From assembly GCF_002252755.1 (NCBI RefSeq), contig NZ_NHOY01000071.1, positions 34,067-98,066 on the forward strand: a stretch of 64,000 bases of DNA. Reading direction: 5' to 3'. Position 1 is the first letter of the stretch, and each line of letters begins with the position of its first letter. Shown here in pieces: positions 50,434-58,279 of this stretch. The notes under the pieces were generated by a model, which saw only the letters and a list, made by a program, of their open reading frames with translations, had not been told where the DNA came from and made no database searches. Source of the DNA: Halorubrum sp. Hd13. GTDB lineage: Archaea; Halobacteriota; Halobacteria; Halobacteriales; Haloferacaceae. The translations under genes were made by a program, and so were the position numbers.

Positions 50434-51924
50434 ATGCGATTCGACCGCTCCGACGGCGTGTTCTGCCACGTCACCTCGCTGCCGGGACGACACGGGATCG
50501 GCGACCTCGGCGACGGCGCCGCGGCGTTCCTCTCGTTCCTCGGCGACGCCGACGTCGACCACTGGCAGATCTGTCCGCTCGGGCCGACGATACACGCCGC
50601 CGGGGAGTCGCCGTACCAGTCGCCGTCGGCGTTCGCCGGCAACCCCCTCCTGATCGACCTCGACGGGCTCGTCGCCGACGGTTGGCTCGACTCGTCCGAC
50701 CTCGAACCGGTCCCCGACTTCCCCGACGACCGCGTCGACTACGGCGCGGTCCGGGAGTACAAGCTCCCGCTGCTGCGCGACGCATTCGAGCGGTTCGACG
50801 CGGAAGCGGGAGAGGAGGACGAGGCGGACCTCGACGCGTTCCGCGATCGCGAGCCCTGGCTCGCCGACTACGCGCTGTTCCGGGCGCTGGCCGACGCGCG
50901 GCCCGAGGACACGTGGGTCGAGTGGCCGGAACCCATCCGAACCCGCGACCCCGAGGCGCTCGCCGAGGCGCGCGAGGAACGCGCGACCGAGGTCCGGTTC
51001 CGCGAGTTCGTCCAGTGGACGTTCGACCGGCAGTGGCGCGAGCTCCGATCGGTCGCGGCCGAGGAGGGCGTCTCGATCGTCGGCGACGTGCCGATATACG
51101 TCGCGCTCGACTCCGCCGACGTGTGGGCGAAGCCCGAGGCGTTCCGACTCGACGAGGGGAACCGTCCGACCGCGGTCGCCGGCGTCCCGCCGAACCCGGG
51201 CGACGACGGACAGCGCTGGGGGAACCCCGTCTACGACTGGGATCGGCTCGCCGAGCGGGAGTACGACTGGTGGATCGCGCGGTTCCGGCGGCTGTTCGAG
51301 CTCGCCGACGTCGCGCGGCTCGACCACTTCCTGGGGTTCGTGAAGTACTGGGCGATCCCGGCCGACCGCGACGACCCGGCCGCCGGCGAGTGGCGGGAGG
51401 GGCCGGGGCGTGACCTGTTCGAGACGGTGGAGCGCGAGCTGGGACAGGCCCCGTTCATCGCCGAGGACCTCGGGTTCGAGGAGCGGGCGATGAACGAGCT
51501 GATGGCGGAGTTCGGCTTCCCTGGCATGCGCGTCTCCCAGTACGCCGACTGGTGCGAGGAGGGGAACCCGTACCAGCCGATGCACTACCCCGAGGGCGTC
51601 GTCGGCTACACTTCGACCCACGACACGGACACGTGGATCGGCTACTTCGAGGACCTCCCGGAGCGCCAGCGGGACTGCTTCCGGTACAACGTCGGCGCCG
51701 ACGGCGACCGCGCGCCCGAGTGGGAGATCATCGACGAGGTGTGGGACTCCGAGGCTGTGCTCGCCGTGACGACGATGCAAGACCTGCTCGGGCTCGGCAG
51801 CGAGTCGCGGTTCAACGAGCCGGGGACCGTCGACGGCAACTGGGAGTGGCGCGTGACTCGGGACGACCTCGACGACGAGATCGCCGACCGCCTGTGGGAG
51901 CTCGCCGGACGGCACGTCCGGTAA
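50434..51924 (+). CDS. malQ: 4-alpha-glucanotransferase (amylomaltase, GH77)
   Basis: 496 aa. MRFDRSDGVFCHVTSLPGRHGIGDLG is the GH77 start, followed by QICPLGPTIHAAGESPYQSPSAFAGNPLLIDL. Catalytic residues are Asp297 (ARLDHFLGF), Glu344 (FIAEDLGF) and Asp397 (TSTHDTDTWIGYF). VGDVPIYVALDSADVWAKPEAF and AGVPPNPGDDGQRWGNPVYDW are further signatures. Length is that of the short (plant D-enzyme/Thermus) type. It moves maltodextrin chains between acceptors and feeds the amylase and glucoamylase. It is 77 nt after the GghA-like gene and 4 nt before the exchanger gene. Confidence 0.96.
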   Translation: MRFDRSDGVFCHVTSLPGRHGIGDLGDGAAAFLSFLGDADVDHWQICPLGPTIHAAGESPYQSPSAFAGNPLLIDLDGLVADGWLDSSDLEPVPDFPDDRVDYGAVREYKLPLLRDAFERFDAEAGEEDEADLDAFRDREPWLADYALFRALADARPEDTWVEWPEPIRTRDPEALAEAREERATEVRFREFVQWTFDRQWRELRSVAAEEGVSIVGDVPIYVALDSADVWAKPEAFRLDEGNRPTAVAGVPPNPGDDGQRWGNPVYDWDRLAEREYDWWIARFRRLFELADVARLDHFLGFVKYWAIPADRDDPAAGEWREGPGRDLFETVERELGQAPFIAEDLGFEERAMNELMAEFGFPGMRVSQYADWCEEGNPYQPMHYPEGVVGYTSTHDTDTWIGYFEDLPERQRDCFRYNVGADGDRAPEWEIIDEVWDSEAVLAVTTMQDLLGLGSESRFNEPGTVDGNWEWRVTRDDLDDEIADRLWELAGRHVR

Positions 51925-51928
51925 CGCG

Positions 51929-52960
51929 GTGTTCGGTGGCATCCTCCCGGACTCGCCACTCTTCCACGTCGCGGTGATCGCCGGAGCGACCGCGGCCATC
52001 TGGGTCGGCAGCGGGTGGATCGAGGAGTCGGCCCAGACGCTCTCCGCGTACTACGGACTGCCGGCCGTCGTGCAGGGCTCGATCGTCGTCGCCGTCGGGT
52101 CGAGCTTCCCGGAGCTGGTGAGCGTGCTCGTCACCGCGCTCGTCGGCGTCTTCGACATGGGCGTGGGCGCGCTCGTCGGCTCCGCCATCTTCAACGTGCT
52201 CGTCATCCCCGCGCTGGCCGGGATCGGCGCCCAAGGCCCCTTGGAGTCCAGCCGGACGATCGTGTACAAGGAGGCGCAGTTCTACATGATCGCCGTCGCG
52301 GCGCTCGTCGTCACCTTCTCGCTCGCGGTCATCTACGTCCCGGTTCCCGCCGAGGCGATCGCGGGCGAGCTGACCCGGCCGCTCGCGCTTATCCCGCTGA
52401 CGCTGTACGGGCTCTACCTGTTCATTCAGTACCAAGACGTGGGCGACGCCGACATCGAGACGGTGCGCGACGGTGTCGACGTCAGACGGGAGTGGGGGAA
52501 GCTCGCGGCCGGACTGCTCGTCATCGTGGTGACCGTCGAGCGGCTGGTCGCGTCGGTGGAGTCGCTCGGCACGACCTTCGGCATCCCGGAGTTCCTCGCG
52601 GGCGTCACGATCGTCGCGGCGGCGACGAGCCTCCCCGACACGCTGGTGAGCCTCCGGACGGCGCAGGAGGGGCGCGGCGCGACGAGCCTCGGGAACGTGC
52701 TCGGCTCGAACACGTTCGACCTCCTCGTCGCCATCCCGCTGGGCGTGCTCATCGTCGGCCGCGTTGAGGTGAATTTCTCGACGGCCGTTCCGATGTTCGG
52801 GGTGCTCACGGCGGCGACGGTCCTGCTGTTCGCGGCGCTCCGGACGGACCTGTCGCTCACGAGCCGCGAGTCGTACATCCTACTCGCGACGTACCTGCTG
52901 TTCGTGGCGTGGATGATCGCCGAGACGGTCGGCGTAACGAGCCTCCTGCGGGGGGTGTGA
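51929..52960 (+). CDS. CaCA-family Na+/Ca2+ (cation/Ca2+) exchanger
   Basis: 343 aa from GTG at 51929, 4 nt after the malQ stop. About ten to eleven hydrophobic helices in two halves, each with an alpha repeat: VAVGSSFPELVSVLVTALVGVFDMGVGALVGSAIFNVLVIPAL and AAATSLPDTLVSLRTAQEGRGATSLGNVLGSNTFDLLVAIPLG. GSSxPE and ATSxPD carry the acidic ion-binding residues. A cytoplasmic loop lies at about 160-190. Its place in a glycosidase operon is odd; many GH13 enzymes need calcium, but that link is speculation. Confidence 0.9.
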   Translation: MFGGILPDSPLFHVAVIAGATAAIWVGSGWIEESAQTLSAYYGLPAVVQGSIVVAVGSSFPELVSVLVTALVGVFDMGVGALVGSAIFNVLVIPALAGIGAQGPLESSRTIVYKEAQFYMIAVAALVVTFSLAVIYVPVPAEAIAGELTRPLALIPLTLYGLYLFIQYQDVGDADIETVRDGVDVRREWGKLAAGLLVIVVTVERLVASVESLGTTFGIPEFLAGVTIVAAATSLPDTLVSLRTAQEGRGATSLGNVLGSNTFDLLVAIPLGVLIVGRVEVNFSTAVPMFGVLTAATVLLFAALRTDLSLTSRESYILLATYLLFVAWMIAETVGVTSLLRGV

Positions 52961-52964
52961 GCGC

Positions 52965-53177
52965 CTACCGAGTCCGACCGATGATGAAGTAGAGCACGAG
53001 GCCCAGCAGCGGCGCGAGGAAGGCGACGATGGCCCAGAGGAACGCGGGCTGGTCGCTACGCTGCTGCGCGTCCGAGTAGATCCAGACGATGATGGCGAGC
53101 TGTACGAGCAGCACCAGCAGACCGAACAGGAAGGCGATCCCGCCGGCCAAGGCCTCCTGCAGCAGTATCGGGGACAT
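52965..53177 (-). CDS. Small PLDc_N-type membrane protein
   Basis: 70 aa with two hydrophobic helices: AGGIAFLFGLLVLLVQLAIIVWIYSDAQQRSDQPAFLWAIVAFLAPLLGLVLYFIIGRTR. The pattern VWIYSDAQ...FLWAIVAFLAP..GLVLYFIIGR matches the phospholipase D N-terminal (PLDc_N) membrane domain found as a stand-alone protein in haloarchaea. Function unknown. It converges on the exchanger gene. Confidence 0.8.
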   Translation of the reverse strand: MSPILLQEALAGGIAFLFGLLVLLVQLAIIVWIYSDAQQRSDQPAFLWAIVAFLAPLLGLVLYFIIGRTR

Positions 53178-53242
53178 CGGCCGATATCACTCGGGGGCGT
53201 AATAAGTGTCTTTGGGGCCCGGTCCCGCGCCGACCATGAACC

Positions 53243-53248
53243 GTTTTG
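53243..53248 (+). promoter_or_regulatory. GTTTTG promoter element of the M20 hydrolase gene
   Basis: CCGTTTTGC with its first T 29 nt before the ATG at 53273. The same element stands 28 nt before the mscS start (54586) and, as GTTTTGACC, 28 nt before the acyl-CoA dehydrogenase start (36362) and the SRPBCC start (59322). Confidence 0.5.
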
Positions 53249-53272
53249 CTCCGGCGGCCCTCCGATCCGCGC

Positions 53273-54541
53273 ATGGACCTGCCAGTCGACGCCGAACGAC
53301 TCCGCGCGGACCTGGAGGCTAACGCGGCGTTCGGACGCGTGGAGTACGACGACCCGGAGAGGCGCGGACGGACGAACCGGACCGGGAGCGAGGCGAACGC
53401 GGCCGCGCGAGACCGGCTGGTGGAGCGCCTGGAGGCGGCCGGCCTCGACGTCGCGGTCGACGGAGTCGGGAACGTGCTCGGAACGTGGGTCCCCGACTCA
53501 GCGGACCCGGAGGCTGCTCCCGTCGTGAGCGGGAGCCACCTCGACAGCGTTCCTGAGGGCGGGATCTTCGACGGCCCGCTCGGGGTGTACGCCGCCTTGG
53601 AGTCCGTGCGCGCGATGCGGGATGCGGGCGTCGAACCCGCGCGACCGGTCGGCGTCGTCAGCTTCACCGAGGAGGAGGGGGGCACCTTCGGGGAGGGGCT
53701 GCTCGGGTCGTCGGTGGCGACGGGCGAGACGGCCGTCGACGAGGCCCTCGCGTACGAGAGCGACGCCGGCGAGACGCTGGGCGAGGCGCTCGACCGGATC
53801 GGCTACCGCGGCGACGACGCGATCGACCCCGCGTCGTGGGCGGCGTTCTACGAGCTCCACGTGGAGCAGGACACCGTCTTGGAGGAGGCGGGCGCCGACG
53901 CCGGCGTGGTGACGACGATCACGGGGATCACCCACTGCGAGGTGACGGTCGAGGGCGAGGCGAACCACGCCGGCGCGACCGCGATGGGCGACCGGACCGA
54001 CGCGCTCGCGGCCGCGAGCGAGTTCGTCCTCGACGTGGAGGCGGCCGCGAACGACGTCGTCGACGAGTCGAGCGTCTCCGCGGTCGGCACCGTCGGGTCG
54101 CTCTCCGTCTCGCCGAACGCGACGAACGTTGTTCCGGGCCACGTCGAGGCCGGCGTCGACGTGCGCGACGTCGAGACCGAATCGATGGACGCGATCGTCT
54201 CGGCCGCGCGCGAGTCGCTCGCCCGACTGGAGCGCGAACGGGGGGTCGAGACGTCGTTCGACCGCCCCTTCGACGTGGCGCCGACGCCGATGAGCGAGCG
54301 CCTCCGAGAGGCCGCCCACGCCGCCGCGGCGGACGCCGAACGGGACGCGCTCGACCTCCACTCCGGCGCGGCGCACGACGCGATGCGCGTGGCCCGCGTC
54401 ACCGACGCCTCCCTCCTCTTCGCGCCCTCGCGGGACGGGATCTCGCACAACCCCCGCGAGTGGACCGACTGGGAGGACTGCGCGGCCGCGACCGAGGTGC
54501 TGGCGGGGGCGCTGACGCGGGTCACGGGCGACGAGGCGTAG
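53273..54541 (+). CDS. M20-family Zn-dependent amidohydrolase (N-carbamoyl-L-amino acid hydrolase-like)
   Basis: 422 aa. Metal ligand motifs are VVSGSHLDSVPEGGIFDGPLGVYAALE (His and Asp), VVSFTEEEGGTFGEGLLGS (Glu pair), and FYELHVEQDTVLEEAG. The lid domain has GVVTTITGITHCEVTVEGEANHAGATAMGDRTDAL, and LHSGAAHDAM and GISHNPREWTDWEDC complete the site. Hydantoinase/carbamoylase-type members hydrolyse N-carbamoyl amino acids or ureidoglycolate-like compounds, and this group includes allantoate amidohydrolases. Substrate not resolved. A 9-codon upstream extension is rejected on promoter spacing. Confidence 0.9.
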   Translation: MDLPVDAERLRADLEANAAFGRVEYDDPERRGRTNRTGSEANAAARDRLVERLEAAGLDVAVDGVGNVLGTWVPDSADPEAAPVVSGSHLDSVPEGGIFDGPLGVYAALESVRAMRDAGVEPARPVGVVSFTEEEGGTFGEGLLGSSVATGETAVDEALAYESDAGETLGEALDRIGYRGDDAIDPASWAAFYELHVEQDTVLEEAGADAGVVTTITGITHCEVTVEGEANHAGATAMGDRTDALAAASEFVLDVEAAANDVVDESSVSAVGTVGSLSVSPNATNVVPGHVEAGVDVRDVETESMDAIVSAARESLARLERERGVETSFDRPFDVAPTPMSERLREAAHAAAADAERDALDLHSGAAHDAMRVARVTDASLLFAPSRDGISHNPREWTDWEDCAAATEVLAGALTRVTGDEA

Positions 54542-54613
54542 CGGGGCGACTCGGGGTCGGATCGGACGACCGGACGTCACAACCGTTTTGCCGGTCGGCT
54601 GCGAGCGGCTAGC

Positions 54614-55568
54614 GTGAGACGTCCACTCGCGTCGCCGCCGTCGCGCTCGGCGTCGTCGCCGCCGCCGTTGGCACGATCGTCGAAACGACGGGTGTCCTCG
54701 GCGGCTGGCCCGACCTGGGTGGCTACCCCGCGACGCTCGTCGTCGGGCGGGCGCTGCTCGTTGTCGCCGTGGGGGCGCTGCTGTACGGGTCGTACCTCCT
54801 CGCGGTCGGCGTCCTGATGCGGTCGGCGAACAAGCGGCGCACGTACAACACGCGCAACCTCCTGCGACTCGTCTTCGGCTTCGTGGGGACGATCGCGACG
54901 CTCGCGGTGCTGACCGAGAACTGGCTCGGACTCCTGTTCTCGCTCGGGGTCATCGGCTTCGCGGTCACGTTCGCGCTCCAACAGCCCCTCTTGTCGCTGA
55001 TCGCGTGGGTGTACATCACCGTGAAACAACCGTACGGCGTCGGCGACCGCGTCCGGATCGACGACGCGAAGGGAGACGTGATCGGCGTCGACTTCCTCGT
55101 GACGACGCTGTGGGAGATCAACGGCGAGCTCGTCACGACGAACCAGCCGTCGGGACGCGTGGTGACGGTGCCCAACAGCGTCGTGCTCTCCTCGAACGTC
55201 GTCAACTTCGGCGGGGGCGGCTCCCCCTACGTGTGGAACGAGGTCGGGGTCCAGGTCGCCTACAAGACCGATCTCGACTTCGCGCGCGAGGTCATGGCCG
55301 AGGAGGCGAGCGACCTGATCGGCGACGAGATGGCCGCCGGAATCGCGGCGTACCGGGAGGCCCTCGCCGAGACGCCCGTGGAGCTGGAGGTGCACGACCG
55401 TCCGATAGTGAACGTGACGCAGGGCGAGTCGTGGGTGGAGCTCCGCGTCCGGTACCTCGCGCATCCGCGTCGCGGCAGCGCGTGAAGAACCGGCTGAACG
55501 AGCGGATCCTCGACCGTTTCAACGACGCGCCCGGTCGCGTGGCGTTCCCGGTGAGCCGAAATCGCTAG
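54614..55568 (+). pseudogene. MscS-family mechanosensitive channel, two apparent 1-nt deletions
   Basis: Frame a (54614) gives the expected GTG start with its GTTTTG box but runs out of homology at once. Frame b is open from 54613 to 55485 and encodes two N-terminal helices (VAAVALGVVAAAVGTIV, LLVVAVGALLYGSYLLAVGVLM), a third (LGLLFSLGVIGFAVTFALQQPLLSLIAWVYI) and the MscS beta domain (YGVGDRVRIDDAKGDVIGVDFLVTTLWEINGE, TVPNSVVLSSNVVNF), then stops early at HPRRGSA. Frame c continues at 55476 with QRVKNRLNERILDRFNDAPGRVAFPVSRNR, the missing end. Both shifts equal one lost base. A shortened 238-aa product from GTG 54769 is the alternative reading. Confidence 0.8.
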
Positions 55569-55619
55569 CGCGGAGGCGATCGAGCCGCCGCCGGACGGAG
55601 GTCGGTCGCCGTTCCGTCA

Positions 55620-55771
55620 TGATTTATATACTGTAACTATTCGGTCGTCATCCGGCCGCCGATCCCGACGAAGATGCGATAATACGGAAACGGGCGGTAT
55701 CGGGCCTATATGGGCCGTTAAATGAGGTGTGTGGTAACTTTAAACACGTCACATTTATATACTCTGGTGAC
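55620..55771 (+). promoter_or_regulatory. Regulatory region of the second TFB gene
   Basis: ATTTATATACT occurs at about 55621-55631 and again at 55753-55763. The second copy is the likely core promoter, with a start near 55782 and a leader of about 60 nt. It is bracketed by the inverted repeat GTCAC (55748-55752) and GTGAC (55767-55771). A further TTTAAA lies near 55739. GGAG at 55831-55834 serves as the ribosome binding site. Confidence 0.55.
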
Positions 55772-55841
55772 TTACTATTGGTTAACGAATCGGCGAGCCC
55801 GGCACCAGTATTTCGGTCGGGAGTTCGATCGGAGAGAACCC

Positions 55842-56852
55842 ATGACAGAAACACGTACGCGCGACTACGGCGGGGAGACGGAGCGAGAACGAACGAATCG
55901 AAGCGGAACGACCGAGACGGAATCCGAGGAAACGGAGTCGACGACGGCGGAGCGGACCACGACCTGCCCCGAGTGTAGCGGGAGCCTCATCACCGACACG
56001 GAGCACGGCGAGACGGTGTGCGACGACTGCGGGCTCGTCGTCGAACAGGACTCGGTGGACCGCGGGCCGGAGTGGCGCGCGTTCAACTCCGGCGAGCGGG
56101 ACAGCAAGTCGCGCGTCGGCGCCCCGACGACGAACATGATGCACGACAAGGGGCTCTCGACGAACATCGGCTGGCAGGACAAAGACGCCTACGGCAAGTC
56201 GCTGTCGAGCCGGCAGCGCCAGAAGATGCAGCGGCTCCGCACCTGGAACGAGCGGTTCCGCACCCGCGACTCGAAGGAACGCAACCTGAAGCAGGCGCTC
56301 GGCGAGATCGACCGCATGGCCTCGGCGCTCGGCCTCCCGGACAACGTCCGCGAGACCGCCTCGGTCATCTACCGCCGCGCGCTGAGCGAGAACCTCCTGC
56401 CCGGCCGCTCCATCGAGGGCGTCGCGACCGCGTCGCTGTACGCGGCCGCCCGGCAGGTGGGGAACCCCCGGAGCCTCGACGAGTTCACCGCCGTCTCCCG
56501 CGTCGAGAAGATGGAGCTCACCCGGACGTACCGCTACGTCATCCGCGAACTCGGGCTTCGCGTCCAGCCTGCGGACCCCGGGAGCTACGTCCCGCGGTTC
56601 GTCTCGCGGCTGGAGCTCTCCGAGGAGACCCAGCGGCTGGCCCGCGAGCTCCTCGACGGCGCGAAAGAGTCCGGCATCACGAGCGGGAAGTCCCCGGTCG
56701 GGCTCGCCGCGTCCGCAGTGTACGCGGCCGCGCTCCTCTCGAACGAGAAGGTGACCCAGAGCGAGGTGTCCGACGTGGCCGACATCAGCGAGGTCACCAT
56801 CCGGAACCGGTACAAGGAGCTCCTCGAAGCGAGCGAGGGGCTGGCGGCCTAA
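55842..56852 (+). CDS. tfb: Transcription initiation factor IIB (TFB), copy 2
   Basis: 336 aa from the ATG at 55842, which has a GGAG 7 nt upstream. A 40-residue Glu/Thr/Arg-rich head leads to the zinc ribbon with Cys42, Cys45, Cys60 and Cys63. B-reader: [48 protein letters not shown]. Two cyclin repeats follow ([95 protein letters not shown]) and the helix [13 protein letters not shown]. It differs from copy 1 in both B-reader and recognition helix, consistent with different promoter use. Long leader and paired TATA motifs imply regulated expression. Confidence 0.96.
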   Translation: MTETRTRDYGGETERERTNRSGTTETESEETESTTAERTTTCPECSGSLITDTEHGETVCDDCGLVVEQDSVDRGPEWRAFNSGERDSKSRVGAPTTNMMHDKGLSTNIGWQDKDAYGKSLSSRQRQKMQRLRTWNERFRTRDSKERNLKQALGEIDRMASALGLPDNVRETASVIYRRALSENLLPGRSIEGVATASLYAAARQVGNPRSLDEFTAVSRVEKMELTRTYRYVIRELGLRVQPADPGSYVPRFVSRLELSEETQRLARELLDGAKESGITSGKSPVGLAASAVYAAALLSNEKVTQSEVSDVADISEVTIRNRYKELLEASEGLAA

Positions 56853-56930
56853 CACCGCCGTTCGATCCGTTCTCTCCCTGTCATTTCTTCCCGCGTTCGA
56901 GCGCGTTCGAATAGCCCTCGCCACGTACGC

Positions 56931-56936
56931 TTTTAA
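56931..56936 (+). promoter_or_regulatory. TATA box of the small zinc-ribbon gene
   Basis: TTTTAA, 24-29 nt before the ATG at 56960; leaderless spacing. Confidence 0.55.
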
Positions 56937-56959
56937 CCCGGCCGCGTGTACGGCAGGCC

Positions 56960-57139
56960 ATGGTGGATGCGTTCGTCAGACTGGTCTGTCCGGAGTGTAC
57001 GAAGGAATGGCAGGACAACCCCGCTGATCTCCAGAGCCTCCGCTCGAACTTCAGCTGCCCCGAGTGTCACGCGACCCGCCGGCTGACGGAGTTCATGCGG
57101 ACCGAGCGCGACCTCGAGGCGGTCAAGCAGTTCCAGTAA
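56960..57139 (+). CDS. Small zinc-ribbon protein (DUF7836-like)
   Basis: 59 aa: MVDAFVRLVCPECTKEWQ, then NFSCPECHATRRLTEFMRTERDLEAVKQFQ. Two CPxC pairs 23 residues apart form a single zinc ribbon. It resembles the small zinc-finger proteins common in haloarchaea; I recall the DUF7836 label but am not certain. It may bind nucleic acid or a protein partner. The gene has its own promoter box and sits 107 nt after the TFB gene. Confidence 0.8.
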   Translation: MVDAFVRLVCPECTKEWQDNPADLQSLRSNFSCPECHATRRLTEFMRTERDLEAVKQFQ

Positions 57140-57348
57140 GTCGCACGCGACCTTCGAAACCGAGTCAGCTCCGCGGCGGGACGGCTCTCCGTCTCGGGCC
57201 CCCTCAGCGGGCGCGTGCGAACGAATCCTTCCCGATCGATAACCCGAAAAGACCCGTCTACGCCTCGTATCCGGTGAATACGCAAAGTTGCATGGTAACG
57301 TGACTCAAGATAATAATATAAACCTCCGGTAGCAAAGGGCTGTTACTC

Positions 57349-57582
57349 ATGAAGAAGCAGGAGCTCATCCATCTTCACGGCCTTCTCGCGGAGGTACGAA
57401 AACAGTGCGAATTCTGGAACGAGGATATTGACCTCGAAGCCTACGAAGAACTTGGCGTCAAGCCGACATCGATTCACAAGTCGAAGACCGACCACAAAGC
57501 GGCCGTTTTTAAGCTGACCGAGGGAATCACGGAGCCGATGGAGGAGTCCGAATCGGAGCCGCTGGCCCCGACCGCAGACTGA
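57349..57582 (+). CDS. UPF0058 family protein (copy 2)
   Basis: 77 aa: MKKQELIHLHGLLAEVRKQCEFWNEDIDLEAYEELGVKPTSIHKSKTDHKAAVFKLTEGI. It is the shorter paralogue of the 29192 gene, with one cysteine and a brief acidic tail. TATAAA at 57317-57322 lies 27-32 nt before the ATG. Codon use is less GC-biased than that of its neighbours (many GAA, CAT and AAA codons), possibly reflecting high expression or recent gain. Confidence 0.85.
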   Translation: MKKQELIHLHGLLAEVRKQCEFWNEDIDLEAYEELGVKPTSIHKSKTDHKAAVFKLTEGITEPMEESESEPLAPTAD

Positions 57583-57648
57583 AATTTCGTCCCGCTTCCT
57601 GTCCTTCCCCGCTCGCCGAGCGGTAGCCGTACTCGCGGGCTCGCCTCC

Positions 57649-57708
57649 CGCGCAGTCGACGCTCGCGTAGTCGGCACTCGCTCAGTCGGTAGTCGCCCAG
57701 TCGGTAGT
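57649..57708. repeat. Four 15-bp tandem repeats
   Basis: Imperfect copies at 57649-57663, 57664-57678, 57679-57693 and 57694-57708; the last two (CGCTCAGTCGGTAGT and CGCCCAGTCGGTAGT) differ at one base. They lie in the 222-bp gap between convergent genes, where I see no gene. Confidence 0.8.
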
Positions 57709-57804
57709 CGACCCGGTGGATCTCTCGGCCCGCGAGAGCGACGTCGACACCAAGGGCTGTCCGACTCGCTCCGATCCACGGTCTCGCTCGGGGTCGCCGG
57801 CGCG

Positions 57805-58191
57805 TTACGGCCCGTCGTCGGGTAGCGACTCCGACTCGTCGTCCCCCTCGTCGTCCGTTTCGAACTCCTCGACGTCGAGTACCTTCAGGGGGATGTTCCG
57901 GAGGCGCTGGCCGATCTCCTTGCGCGCGACCCGGCTGGCGTGTTCGGCGCGTTCGACGTTGAACACGTCCATGCGGAGTTCGAGCGCGACGAGCGCCTCG
58001 TCGGCGGCGACGAAGGCCGGCGGCAGCTCCTCGCCGGCGGGAGACGTGCGGCTCCCGGTCTCTATCTCGACGTAGCTGAGGTCCGGATTCAGCATCTCGC
58101 CGGTCTTCGAGATCGCGATCCGGACGGCTTCGTCAGCGGTCCCGACGTCGTACACCGGGACGGCGGCCTCCACGACGACTCGGCAGTCCAT
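57805..58191 (-). CDS. DUF555 / UPF0212 family protein
   Basis: 128 aa from the ATG at 58189-58191 (MDCRVVVEAAVPVYDVGTADEAVRIAISKTGEMLNPDLSYVEIE). The middle GEELPPAFVAADEALVALELRMDVFNVERAEHASRVARKEIGQRLRNIPLKVLDVEEF fits DUF555, an archaeal family of unknown function. A longer start six codons upstream (MVHVTV) lacks family similarity. The tail is acidic, as is usual for haloarchaeal versions. Confidence 0.82.
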   Translation of the reverse strand: MDCRVVVEAAVPVYDVGTADEAVRIAISKTGEMLNPDLSYVEIETGSRTSPAGEELPPAFVAADEALVALELRMDVFNVERAEHASRVARKEIGQRLRNIPLKVLDVEEFETDDEGDDESESLPDDGP

Positions 58192-58279
58192 CACGGTGAC
58201 GTGTACCACACGCGCGAGTATGAAACTTCGGCCGACAGGTCGAAACGTCGAAACGACGACCGCGCGCGAGCGTCCCGAC

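Noticed and set aside
53178..53245. Possible regulatory RNA between the PLDc_N and M20 genes
   Set aside because: Only 95 bp separate the genes; I see promoter elements but no stable stem.
57649..57708. CRISPR-like array
   Set aside because: Units are 15 bp, directly adjacent, with no spacers.
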